Below, in pieces: positions 45,029-53,109 of a stretch of DNA of 64,000 nt. The DNA is from CAZDCD01 sp964503885 (GTDB lineage: Bacteria; Bacteroidota; Bacteroidia; Bacteroidales; UBA10428): assembly GCA_964503885.1 (NCBI GenBank), contig CAZDCD010000023.1:1-64000 (forward strand), read 5' to 3'. Numbering within the stretch: position 1 is the first letter of the stretch; every line of letters starts with the position of its first letter. The notes beneath the pieces are model-generated. The model was not told the DNA's origin. It saw only the letters and a list, made by a program, of their open reading frames with translations, and searched no databases. A program made the position numbers and the translations under genes.

Positions 45029-46078
45029 TTATATTTGGGGAACACTGAGAAGAACCTCATAAATTCCCTGATCTGATTTGATCTGGATGAGGTTATCGCT
45101 GTTATATATGATTTTCATCCTTTGGCGGATATTCTGCAGTCCGATTCCCTCGCCTTTGTTGACGATAAGTTCGGGATCAAAATTGTTTTTAATGCTCAGC
45201 TGCAACACCCTTTCATTGCATGCAGCATTCAGCTCAACCACCGATTCATCGAGGTTTTCATAAACACCATATTTTATTGCATTTTCAACCAGGGGTTGAA
45301 GGATCAGCCACGGCAACTTTTTCCCCATGCAATCATCATTGATGTTGCTTTTTATCACCAGCCGCTTTCCAAACCTTATCTTTTCAATGTCGAGATACCT
45401 GCTGATATTATTGATTTCCTGTTCGACGGTAGTAAGATTCTGATCATTTTTTGAAAGAGAATACCTGAGAAATTCCGACAGCTTTATGATCATTTCACGG
45501 GCTTTTTCAGGACTCAGGATCGTAAGTGAACTTATGGAATTCAGGCTGTTAAAAAGAAAATGCGGATTGATCTGTGATTTTAATGAACTGAGTTCCGATT
45601 CTTTTATGAGTGCTTTAAGTTCGGATTCACTCACCAGCTTTTCCTTGAAATTCTGGTAGTAGATCAACAGGTTATAAAACAAGATGATGAGAAAATAATA
45701 AAGCACTCCTGACGCGAGCCTCCAGGGAATAGACTGAATAAGGTATTGCAGGTAATCGTCGCGATGGCTGAAACTCGTGGCAAGGATCATATACGTTATA
45801 CCAAACCAAAAGCCTGAAAGGATAATACTCAATACAAGCTGCTGAATGATATTGATGACCAGGTTGGTACGTTTGGCGTGAAGGTAAAAAACCGGGTACC
45901 ATAAGCTCAGTCCCAGCAAGGCAATGGTTAAGTTTGAGACCAGACTTTCGGTGATTGCAACATTGAACCCGAACAACTGATAATAGGTGAGTATAAAAAG
46001 ATGTATACTGGCAATAAGCATCCAGATACCAATATACATCAGGTAATAATTCCTGTTTCCGTATAGCGGGGTAGTCAC
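45029..46078 (-). CDS. LytS-type sensor histidine kinase
   Basis: A 349-residue membrane kinase with four N-terminal membrane helices (about residues 14-140) and a His_kinase/HATPase half. The phosphoacceptor lies in SQINPHFLFNSLNSI (about residues 170-184) and the N box in LVENAIKYG. It starts with GTG at 46078, 9 bases after the LiaF-like gene, and lacks a large sensory domain. Like LiaS, it may therefore read its signal through the LiaF-like membrane partner. Confidence 0.9.
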   Translation of the reverse strand: MTTPLYGNRNYYLMYIGIWMLIASIHLFILTYYQLFGFNVAITESLVSNLTIALLGLSLWYPVFYLHAKRTNLVINIIQQLVLSIILSGFWFGITYMILATSFSHRDDYLQYLIQSIPWRLASGVLYYFLIILFYNLLIYYQNFKEKLVSESELKALIKESELSSLKSQINPHFLFNSLNSISSLTILSPEKAREMIIKLSEFLRYSLSKNDQNLTTVEQEINNISRYLDIEKIRFGKRLVIKSNINDDCMGKKLPWLILQPLVENAIKYGVYENLDESVVELNAACNERVLQLSIKNNFDPELIVNKGEGIGLQNIRQRMKIIYNSDNLIQIKSDQGIYEVLLSVPQI

Positions 46079-46087
46079 GTCCTGCGG

Positions 46088-46786
46088 TTAATAACTTTTT
46101 ATTTCACCTCCTCCGAATACCACCGTGCCTGTGATCAGAAGTTCGCTTTCGGATATTTCACCGGACTTAACAGGAGTTAACCTTTTGTCGGAAAATCCGC
46201 CGAAAATCGGGGTGATGCTGACTTTAACCTTCCATGTATCGGGAATGACCAGCTCAAAGCCTCCGAAAATAGCAAAAAGCTCAATGGTGTTTTTACCTTG
46301 TGCCATCTTTGCCCTGGTAAAAATAAGTTTTTGTCCGCCAAATATGCTGGTCAGCTTACCGCCTTTGAAACTTTCCGAATTAATTATTCTTTCGGTGCCG
46401 CCCAGAATAGTCACCTCATCCAGAATATCCTCGTTTGTACCGGATACATTGCGGAATTTATGATGGGAATGGCGGTGAAACAAGATCGAAAACCCGGCTA
46501 TGATCAACATTACCGGCCAGAATATCTGCCAGAAGTTGAAATGAAAATCATAAAAATCCCGCAAATAAAACACCCCGCCAACGGCGATAAGAATAATTCC
46601 AAATCCTTTATTCTGACGGGTAATAAGAGATAAGATCCCAACGCCGATTAGGATTACCTCCCATCTGAAAATATACCGTTTAATTTCGTATGAAAAAATC
46701 CCAAAATTACTGGCAAGCAACGCAATCCCCGCAATCAGTATGAAGATGCCTGCCAGCATTCTTTTATCTGAATTTCTGTGTTCCAT
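46088..46786 (-). CDS. LiaF-like membrane protein (DUF5668 plus LiaF C-terminal domain)
   Basis: A 233-residue protein with four membrane helices in the first 110 residues (MLAGIFILIAGIALLASNFG, EVILIGVGILSLIT, GIILIAVGGVFYL, FWPVMLIIAGFSILF) and a C-terminal beta-rich LiaF domain with repeated GG turns (TSIFGGQK, FAIFGGFE, TPIFGGFS, VVFGGGEI). In Firmicutes, LiaF restrains the LiaSR envelope-stress system. A strong GGAGGT ribosome binding site lies 7 bases before the ATG at 46786, so the longer frame from 46891 is rejected. It heads the operon with kinase and LytTR regulator. Confidence 0.85.
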   Translation of the reverse strand: MEHRNSDKRMLAGIFILIAGIALLASNFGIFSYEIKRYIFRWEVILIGVGILSLITRQNKGFGIILIAVGGVFYLRDFYDFHFNFWQIFWPVMLIIAGFSILFHRHSHHKFRNVSGTNEDILDEVTILGGTERIINSESFKGGKLTSIFGGQKLIFTRAKMAQGKNTIELFAIFGGFELVIPDTWKVKVSITPIFGGFSDKRLTPVKSGEISESELLITGTVVFGGGEIKSY

Positions 46787-46818
46787 AAATATACCTCCGA
46801 ATTTATGTTTTAACAGAA

Positions 46819-46826
46819 CAAAAATA
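46819..46826 (-). promoter_or_regulatory. -7 box of the LiaF/LytS/LytTR operon
   Basis: TATTTTTG on the minus strand matches TAnnTTTG and lies 33 bases before the LiaF-like ATG. Its centre is 49 bp from the centre of the GTTTACCGA repeat pair. Confidence 0.6.
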
Positions 46827-46856
46827 CAAAGCAATATAATTGAAAAAAACAACAAA

Positions 46857-46886
46857 TCGGTAAACACCCCTGTGGAATCGGTAAAA
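46857..46886 (-). promoter_or_regulatory. Direct repeat TTTTACCGA-N12-GTTTACCGA (candidate LytTR autoregulatory site)
   Basis: On the minus strand TTTTACCGA (46886-46878) and GTTTACCGA (46865-46857) have a 21-bp pitch; the identity on the plus strand extends to AATCGGTAAA in both copies. They lie between the LiaF-like and M48 genes and point toward the LiaF-like operon. An exact pair of the same motif precedes the efflux operon. Confidence 0.65.
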
Positions 46887-46936
46887 TGCACTAAATTTAT
46901 CGCTCCTGACGATGAATGTTAACCTGAATCTGTTGG

Positions 46937-47746
46937 ATGAACACATTGACAATCAGAATAATCACAATACTCAGTGCAGCAATATGCCTTGTTTGTTGTT
47001 CCAGGGATAACACCGGTTTGATATCCACAGAACAGGAATCATACCTTGGTGTCCATCTCGACAGTGTACTGAGGAACAACTCGTTGGAATTTCAGGTGCT
47101 GGATACTGCCTCATATCCTGATGCCTATGATTTTCTATATGGAATGCTCGATACTATTGTGAGCTCATCCGAACTCAGCCGGCCTGGCATATTTACCTTT
47201 ACCATAAGGATAGTTGAAAATACAGATCAGAATTTCTATGCCTTTCCGGGCGGATTTTTGTATATCAATACCGGGTTCATCGATTACCTCGATAATGGTG
47301 CACAGCTTGCCGGGATCATGGCACATCAGGTGGCTCATATTGACAGGCGACATATCACCGGGATTATTGAGCGCGAGCTGGGCTTCGACGAAATACTGAA
47401 AGCGGTCACCGGCAGAGAACATGCAAGCCTGGATTATCTCACTGAAGCTATTGCCTCAGGAAACGGATTGTATAAATATTCAGATAAACAGGAACTTGAA
47501 GCAGATGAATACGCAGTCAGGTATACGGCATCTACCGCTTATGATCCGACAGGTATCGCTAGCTTCCTTTCCAAAGTAATGCTTTCGGTTCAATCAGGTT
47601 CTGTGCCGGAAATCGCCAATGATCATCCTCTTAATGATAAGCGGCTCGAACACATCAACCAGGTCTGGATCGGTCTGGACAGTCCCGAAGGGGAATTGTT
47701 CACAAGCGAATTTGAGCAGTTCAGGACAGCAGTCCACCGGAAATAA
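46937..47746 (+). CDS. M48-family metalloprotease-like lipoprotein, catalytic Glu replaced
   Basis: A 269-residue exported protein with a lipoprotein-like N-terminus (cysteines at 20-21) and an M48 peptidase fold. The zinc site reads H130-Q131-V-A-H134 instead of HExxH; codon 131 (47327-47329) is CAG. The third ligand segment is present (QELEADEYAV). The two histidines and the distal Glu can still bind zinc, but the general base is missing, so proteolysis is unlikely; a chaperone-like or decoy role is possible, as known for inactive M48 relatives. It diverges from the LiaF-like operon across the LytTR site. Confidence 0.82.
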   Translation: MNTLTIRIITILSAAICLVCCSRDNTGLISTEQESYLGVHLDSVLRNNSLEFQVLDTASYPDAYDFLYGMLDTIVSSSELSRPGIFTFTIRIVENTDQNFYAFPGGFLYINTGFIDYLDNGAQLAGIMAHQVAHIDRRHITGIIERELGFDEILKAVTGREHASLDYLTEAIASGNGLYKYSDKQELEADEYAVRYTASTAYDPTGIASFLSKVMLSVQSGSVPEIANDHPLNDKRLEHINQVWIGLDSPEGELFTSEFEQFRTAVHRK

Positions 47747-47772
47747 TTTAAGGACTGGTCTGTTGCATGTCC

Positions 47773-48870
47773 TTATGGTGAAAATCCGATCCTGAAATCA
47801 AGGAAATCAGCCACCTGGCGGTGTGCTTTAAGGTTTATTCCCACAAAAAAATGTTCACTGAGGCTGAAATTCAGTCCGTAACGCTGGAACACAGGATCAC
47901 GGCGTTTAAACGGTACATAAAGGTATACGCCGAGTTGCTGGTAAAAATTGAACCTGCCCAGGATAAGTTCATGCCCGGCAAAAAAGGCAAGGTATTTATG
48001 ATCAACAGGTTCTGTACCGTATAAGGTGGAACGTTTTTCAATTTCTTCGGCTTCAGCCTGGTCGAATATGAATTCAAGTCCGCTTATCAGGGCATCCTGC
48101 CGGCCAATTACCCTGCTATAGCCCACCGATAATCCGTAAACCGGGTAACGTTCACTGCCCTTAACTGCAGTTTTGCCGGTTCCGAGAAGAATAAAATCGA
48201 ACCGGTTCAAATATGGAACAAGCCTGACAGATCTGTCTTTTGTGCGGATTGAATATGGAAGAGGTCTGAGGTTATAATCAATGCCCAGGCTTACGCCCGG
48301 AAAATTTATGCCCAGATTCGGATTTTTTATTCCTCCGTTTGAGATATGGTTAAATTCCGCCGACAGTTTTGTATTGATTTTTTCGTTTATCCGAAAATTT
48401 AAGGCAACATCAAGATGCACGATAAAGCTGAGGTGACTGCTGTAAAACTGGTTTTCAGGATTTGAAACCGAATCGAAAACATTCGTCAGGTATACGGGTC
48501 CCATACCAAACCTGATTGAAGTATGAACCATTTTATCCCCGTTAATTGCAGGCTCAACAAACGGATACAACGCAAAGGCGCTCCCCAGCACATATTTATT
48601 TGCAAAACTTGTGTAGAACAGAGAAATACCGGTATACGGGTAGCAGAAACAATATTGCCAGCTTTTTTCAGACATCAATTGCCATCGGGTCTCGATCTCC
48701 AAGCCCCACGGGAAGGATTTAGTCAATCCTTCGAGTTTACCGCTGTGTTTTACAATGAATCCAACGTGTGGCTTTACCCCTGTTATCAGGGAATTTTTAT
48801 GATCCTGGCAGTATGCTGCAACAAAGATCTGAGAAATGATCAGCAGATGAAGTATTCCTTTCAGACCCAT
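47773..48870 (-). CDS. PagL-like lipid A 3-O-deacylase / acyloxyacyl hydrolase
   Basis: A 365-residue outer membrane protein with a signal peptide (LLIISQIFVAAYCQ). The C-terminal half is an eight-strand beta-barrel of the PagL family, and EFNHISNGG carries the catalytic pair H175 and S177. The enzyme would remove an ester-linked acyl chain from lipid A in the outer membrane. It is longer than PagL itself (about 170-180 residues), with extra strands on both sides, as in Bacteroidota acyloxyacyl hydrolases. It converges with the M48 gene. The triple-dyad element copy 2 lies about 170 bases upstream. Confidence 0.82.
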   Translation of the reverse strand: MGLKGILHLLIISQIFVAAYCQDHKNSLITGVKPHVGFIVKHSGKLEGLTKSFPWGLEIETRWQLMSEKSWQYCFCYPYTGISLFYTSFANKYVLGSAFALYPFVEPAINGDKMVHTSIRFGMGPVYLTNVFDSVSNPENQFYSSHLSFIVHLDVALNFRINEKINTKLSAEFNHISNGGIKNPNLGINFPGVSLGIDYNLRPLPYSIRTKDRSVRLVPYLNRFDFILLGTGKTAVKGSERYPVYGLSVGYSRVIGRQDALISGLEFIFDQAEAEEIEKRSTLYGTEPVDHKYLAFFAGHELILGRFNFYQQLGVYLYVPFKRRDPVFQRYGLNFSLSEHFFVGINLKAHRQVADFLDFRIGFSP

Positions 48871-49040
48871 AAGCGGAAAGGGTTCATTCCTGTAAAACTA
48901 CGATTAATAATTGTCTCCTGGCATGTCTGAAGATCGAATAACATTCGGGGATTTCATTCCTTTGTAAATGAACTATACCAACAATACCAGACTGAGGCCG
49001 GATTCAACCGGCGGGCATGCAGGCACTAAATCCGAAACAT
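48871..49040. other. Upstream region of the PagL-like gene
   Basis: No gene is seen. TAGTTTTA on the minus strand near 48895 is a weak -7 candidate for the PagL-like gene. The next 79 bases hold the dyad element, so the whole gap between this gene and cimA is 491 bases. Confidence 0.35.
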
Positions 49041-49119
49041 AAAAATTGTTATCGTTCAGCGATAATTTTTTATCGTCGCGAAATAATTCAATTATCATTT
49101 TGCGATAATAAATCAACTG
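49041..49119 (-). repeat. Triple-dyad element, copy 2 (TTATCG-N5-CGATAA)
   Basis: Plus-strand dyads lie at 49049-49065 (TTATCG/CGATAA), 49070-49086 (TTATCG/AAATAA) and 49092-49108 (TTATCA/CGATAA). Each has a 5-base spacer, and the centres are 21 and 22 bp apart. Read on the minus strand it begins CAGTTGATT and ends ATTTTT, exactly as copy 1 at 7634-7712, and has the same length of 79 bp. A further perfect dyad CTGAAATAC-N5-GTATTTCAG (49117-49139) adjoins it, matching a degenerate CTGA...TCAG beside copy 1. Confidence 0.75.
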
Positions 49120-49139
49120 AAATACTTATTGTATTTCAG

Positions 49140-49361
49140 GCATTGATTCATTCAAGACTTAAATCGTGAAAGAGCTGAAGGTTAACGACATGTTCGCAGG
49201 TCCGGGCTTCGTCCGGCGTAAACGATCATCGGTAAGAAACCGCGTCATCTGCCATGATCTTTCAGGGCATAACCAATCTATGCTGCGGAAATGGGATAAC
49301 CTCCGACTCATGATCAGCTATGGCTGATACCTGCTTTTTTCTTGCCGGGATTATTTCGTTC
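49140..49361. other. Gene-free stretch after cimA
   Basis: I see no gene, terminator or repeat beyond the adjoining dyad. It follows the cimA stop on the minus strand. Confidence 0.35.
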
Positions 49362-50891
49362 CTATTTTCTTTGCTCAATGATGTTAAGCATTTTCATTGT
49401 TGCTTTTATTGCCGCAACAGTCTGGTCGGGATCCAGACCCCTTGTTTTCATTTCCCTCCCGCTATGATCGTCTTCCCATGTAATTACTGTAGAAACAAGG
49501 GCATCGGTCTTCCCGCCCGGAGGTATGGTTACCACATAGTCGGCCAGCCGGGGAATCTCTTTGCTGAGCGATTTGTATATTTTTTTCAGGGCTTTCATAA
49601 AAGCATCGTACTGTCCATCGCCTGAGGAAGTTTCCTCGTAAAACTTATCGTCGATCTCGATCTTTAGTGTGGCAACTGATTTCAGGCCGTTTGCCGACGA
49701 CAGCGAAAAATTAATGACCTTTATCCTGTTTTCGATCACATCACTGTTCAATACATCAGAAACGATATAGGGCAGGTCTTCTGTGGTGATATCCTCTTTT
49801 TTGTCACCAAGCTCAATGACCTTTTCCGTCACTCTCTTTACTTCCTGCGGATTGAGTTCTATGCCAAGTTCCTGTAGGTTTTTAAGGATATTGGCCTTAC
49901 CGGCGGTTTTTCCAAGGGCATATTTCCGTATCCGTCCGAACCTTTCGGGGAGAAGATCATTATAATACAGGTTATCTTTAGTGTCACCATCGGCATGTAC
50001 TCCGCAGGTCTGTGTAAATACATTATCTCCGATTATAGGCCTGTTGGCCGGAATTCTGATTCCTGAAAACGATTCCACGAGTTTGCTCACCAGGTAGATC
50101 TTCTTTTCGTTCACAGATATCCTGAAGGCATAAAAATCGAGGATTACCCCGACTACGCTGGACAACGGCACATTTCCTGCCCTTTCACCCAGTCCGTTGA
50201 CGGTAGTATGAAATCCCCTTATCCCGGCATTAATGGCTGCAAAAACATTGCCTGTTGCCAGATCATAATCGTTGTGTGCATGAAAATCAAATCGCTTATC
50301 GGGATACCTTTCAAGTACCGCTGTGCAAAAATCATATGTCTCATCGGGATTCAATATGCCCAGCGTATCGGGAAGCATAAACCGGTTTATGGGCTGATCA
50401 CGCAGACCATCAAGCATATAGTATACATAATCTCTGGAGTTCCGCATACCGTTCGACCAGTCCTCGAGGTAGAGGTTTACGTCAATGCCGTTTTTATGCG
50501 CATATTCGATTGACCGCTTAATATCATCAAGATGCTCAGCGGGACTTTTTTTCAACTGCCTTTCAACATGCCGGAGCGATCCCTTTGTCAGCAGGTTAGC
50601 GACTTTTACCCCGGCTGATCTGATCCAGTCGAGTGAAGTAATCCCGTCGATAAACGCCAGTACCTCCACACGGTCGAGATAACCGGCCTGGGATGCCCAT
50701 TTTACAATGCTTTTTACACCCTGATATTCACCCTCCGAAACCCGGGCAGAGGCCACCTCAATACGATCAACTTTAACCTCTTCAAGCAGGAGCTTTGTTA
50801 TGCTAAGTTTTTCATTCGAGGTAAAGGAAACTCCCGAAGTCTGTTCGCCATCCCTGAGAGTGGTATCCATTATTTCAATTTTCTCTTTCAT
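49362..50891 (-). CDS. cimA: (R)-citramalate synthase
   Basis: A 509-residue enzyme that condenses pyruvate and acetyl-CoA to (R)-citramalate, the first step of the threonine-independent route to isoleucine. The N-terminal barrel (IMDTTLRDGEQTSGVSF, NLYLEDWSNGMRNS, HAHNDYDLATGN) and C-terminal LeuA-type allosteric domain (about 385-505) closely follow Leptospira CimA, including VYLEDWSNG-type and TCGVHADGDTKDN motifs that LeuA lacks. The ATG at 50891 begins at the conserved part. It is the last gene of the leu operon, so LeuCD can process citramalate too. Confidence 0.85.
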   Translation of the reverse strand: MKEKIEIMDTTLRDGEQTSGVSFTSNEKLSITKLLLEEVKVDRIEVASARVSEGEYQGVKSIVKWASQAGYLDRVEVLAFIDGITSLDWIRSAGVKVANLLTKGSLRHVERQLKKSPAEHLDDIKRSIEYAHKNGIDVNLYLEDWSNGMRNSRDYVYYMLDGLRDQPINRFMLPDTLGILNPDETYDFCTAVLERYPDKRFDFHAHNDYDLATGNVFAAINAGIRGFHTTVNGLGERAGNVPLSSVVGVILDFYAFRISVNEKKIYLVSKLVESFSGIRIPANRPIIGDNVFTQTCGVHADGDTKDNLYYNDLLPERFGRIRKYALGKTAGKANILKNLQELGIELNPQEVKRVTEKVIELGDKKEDITTEDLPYIVSDVLNSDVIENRIKVINFSLSSANGLKSVATLKIEIDDKFYEETSSGDGQYDAFMKALKKIYKSLSKEIPRLADYVVTIPPGGKTDALVSTVITWEDDHSGREMKTRGLDPDQTVAAIKATMKMLNIIEQRK

Positions 50892-51030
50892 ACCATAATT
50901 GTTAATCTTTTCATCGCTCCGGCCAAACAATCAGCCAGCACCACATAAACAATCTCCCGGGCAACTGGTTCAACCTTGTCTTCCGGTAAAATAGCTTCCG
51001 ATGAAACGGGCCGTGAATATCTTTCACACG

Positions 51031-51633
51031 CTAGACCTCAGATACCCTGCTCTTTTCAAACGACTCAATTTTCGCTTTCATGCTCAGGAGGTAGTCTATA
51101 TCGTCATACCCGTTCAGCATGCATGATTTTTTATGTGAACTGATCTGAAATACCTCCTGTTCACCGGTGTTTAAGATGGTAACCTGCTGATTCACAAGAT
51201 CTACCTTTACCTTAGTTCCGGGATCCCGTTCTATAGCTTTAAAGAGTTTGTCAAGATATTGTTCACCCACCTGTACCGGTAACAGGCCTATATTCAGGGC
51301 ATTGTTCCTGAATATGTCGGCGAAAAAACTGGAAATGACCACTTTAAACCCATAATCATAAATTGCCCATGCAGCATGTTCGCGGCTTGAACCGCTCCCG
51401 AAATTTTTTTCGGTTACCAGTATTTGTCCGGTATACGCCGGGTTATTCAGTACAAATCCATCAACCGGTCTGTTATTTTTATCATACCTCCAGTCCCTGA
51501 ACAGGTTATCACCAAAACCTTCACGGCTGGTCGCTTTTAAAAACCTTGCGGGAATGATCTGGTCAGTATCCACATTTTCTATTGGCAAAGGAACACATGT
51601 TGATTCCACTGCTGTAAATTTATCTATTGGCAT
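51031..51633 (-). CDS. leuD: 3-isopropylmalate dehydratase small subunit
   Basis: A 200-residue partner of LeuC that isomerises 2- to 3-isopropylmalate (and citramalate to methylmalate). The signatures are NVDTDQIIPARFLK and NFGSGSSREHAAWAIYDYG. Length is typical. It follows leuC by 48 bases in the operon. Confidence 0.96.
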   Translation of the reverse strand: MPIDKFTAVESTCVPLPIENVDTDQIIPARFLKATSREGFGDNLFRDWRYDKNNRPVDGFVLNNPAYTGQILVTEKNFGSGSSREHAAWAIYDYGFKVVISSFFADIFRNNALNIGLLPVQVGEQYLDKLFKAIERDPGTKVKVDLVNQQVTILNTGEQEVFQISSHKKSCMLNGYDDIDYLLSMKAKIESFEKSRVSEV

Positions 51634-51681
51634 AATTCTTTGTTAATTAATTCATTTATTCATTTAAGCAACCCTGAGGAT

Positions 51682-53109
51682 CTATAACAGTTCCCTGGGA
51701 TCTGTGATCTTACCGGTTATGGCTGCTGCAGCCGCAGTTACGGGACTTGCAAGGAATGTCCTCGCTCCGGGCCCCTGGCGGCCTTCAAAATTCCGGTTTG
51801 TAGTAGAGACCGCATATTTTCCTTCGGGCACCTTATCATCATTCATAGCCAGGCATGCTGAGCAGCCCGGTTGCCTGAGTGTAAATCCGGCTTTTTCAAG
51901 TTTTTGCAGCAATCCTTCTTTCCTGGCCTGTTTCTCAACCTGTTTCGAACCCGGAACGATCCATGCAATTACACTGTCTGCTTTTTTCCTGCCGTCAACG
52001 AACCGGGTGAACTCGCGCAAATCCTCTATCCGTCCGTTGGTACAGGAACCCACAAACACATAGTCGACCGGTTTCCCCAGCATCTTGGTTCCGGCTTCGA
52101 TATCCATATATTTCAGCGATTTGAAAAATGAATGCTTTTCTTTCTCACTGAGTGTTTCTCCGTCAGGAATCTTTTCTGTTATCCTGATGCCCATACCGGG
52201 ATTGGTACCGTATGTGATCATCGGTTCGATATCAGCTGCGCTGATCAGCAGTTCCCTGTCAAACACCGCGTCATCATCAGATCTCAGGGTTTTCCAATAA
52301 TTTACCGCTTCATCCCATTCTCTCCCTTTGGGTGAAAATTCCCTGCCCTTAAGGTATTCGAAAGTCACTTCATCGGGTGCGATAAGACCTCCCCGCGATC
52401 CGCATTCGATGCTCATGTTGCATACCGTCATCCGGCCCTCCATGCTGAATGAGCGGATAGCAGATCCCGCATATTCAATGAAATACCCCGTACCTCCGGA
52501 TGCCGACAATTGAGAAATAATATACAGAATAACATCTTTGGATGTGACTCCTTTGTTCAACTCTCCATCCACGGTTATGCGCAGCTTTTTAGGCTTGGGT
52601 TGCATGACGCACTGTGTTGCCAGGACCATTTCCACCTCGCTTGTCCCGATGCCGAAAGCCACACTTCCGAATGCACCGTGTGTGGCTGTATGACTATCAC
52701 CGCAGACTATCGTCATACCAGGCCGGGTAAGGCCCAGTTCCGGACCGATCACATGCACGATCCCCTGGTACGGATGGTTCAAACCGTAGAGTATTATGCC
52801 GTGCCTGTAGCAGTTTTGGGTAAGTTTATCCACCTGCGACCGCGATAACATATCCCTGATGGGCAAATGCTGATCTGATGTAGGTACATTATGATCGGCT
52901 GTCGCTATTGTGTTCTGGGGCCTGAAAACCATCAGACCTCTTTTATCAAGGTTGCCAAAAGCAACCGGACTTGTAACCTCGTGCACCAGGTGCCTGTCGA
53001 TATACAATACGTCGGGGCCGTTCTCAATCTGTTCTACGACGTGACTGTCCCAGACTTTGTCAAATAATGTTTTTCCTGCCAATGTAATGATTTTAAAATG
53101 GTTAAACAA
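51682..53109 (-). CDS. leuC: 3-isopropylmalate dehydratase large subunit
   Basis: A 475-residue aconitase-family enzyme with a [4Fe-4S] cluster bound by the cysteines of VGSCTNGR and PGCSACLAM. The N-terminal KTLFDKVWDSHVV and CGDSHTATHGAFG are characteristic. The ATG at 53109 overlaps the leuA stop by 8 bases; a TTG nearer to the conserved start (about 53082) is an alternative. It forms the heterodimer with LeuD. Confidence 0.96.
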   Translation of the reverse strand: MFNHFKIITLAGKTLFDKVWDSHVVEQIENGPDVLYIDRHLVHEVTSPVAFGNLDKRGLMVFRPQNTIATADHNVPTSDQHLPIRDMLSRSQVDKLTQNCYRHGIILYGLNHPYQGIVHVIGPELGLTRPGMTIVCGDSHTATHGAFGSVAFGIGTSEVEMVLATQCVMQPKPKKLRITVDGELNKGVTSKDVILYIISQLSASGGTGYFIEYAGSAIRSFSMEGRMTVCNMSIECGSRGGLIAPDEVTFEYLKGREFSPKGREWDEAVNYWKTLRSDDDAVFDRELLISAADIEPMITYGTNPGMGIRITEKIPDGETLSEKEKHSFFKSLKYMDIEAGTKMLGKPVDYVFVGSCTNGRIEDLREFTRFVDGRKKADSVIAWIVPGSKQVEKQARKEGLLQKLEKAGFTLRQPGCSACLAMNDDKVPEGKYAVSTTNRNFEGRQGPGARTFLASPVTAAAAAITGKITDPRELL

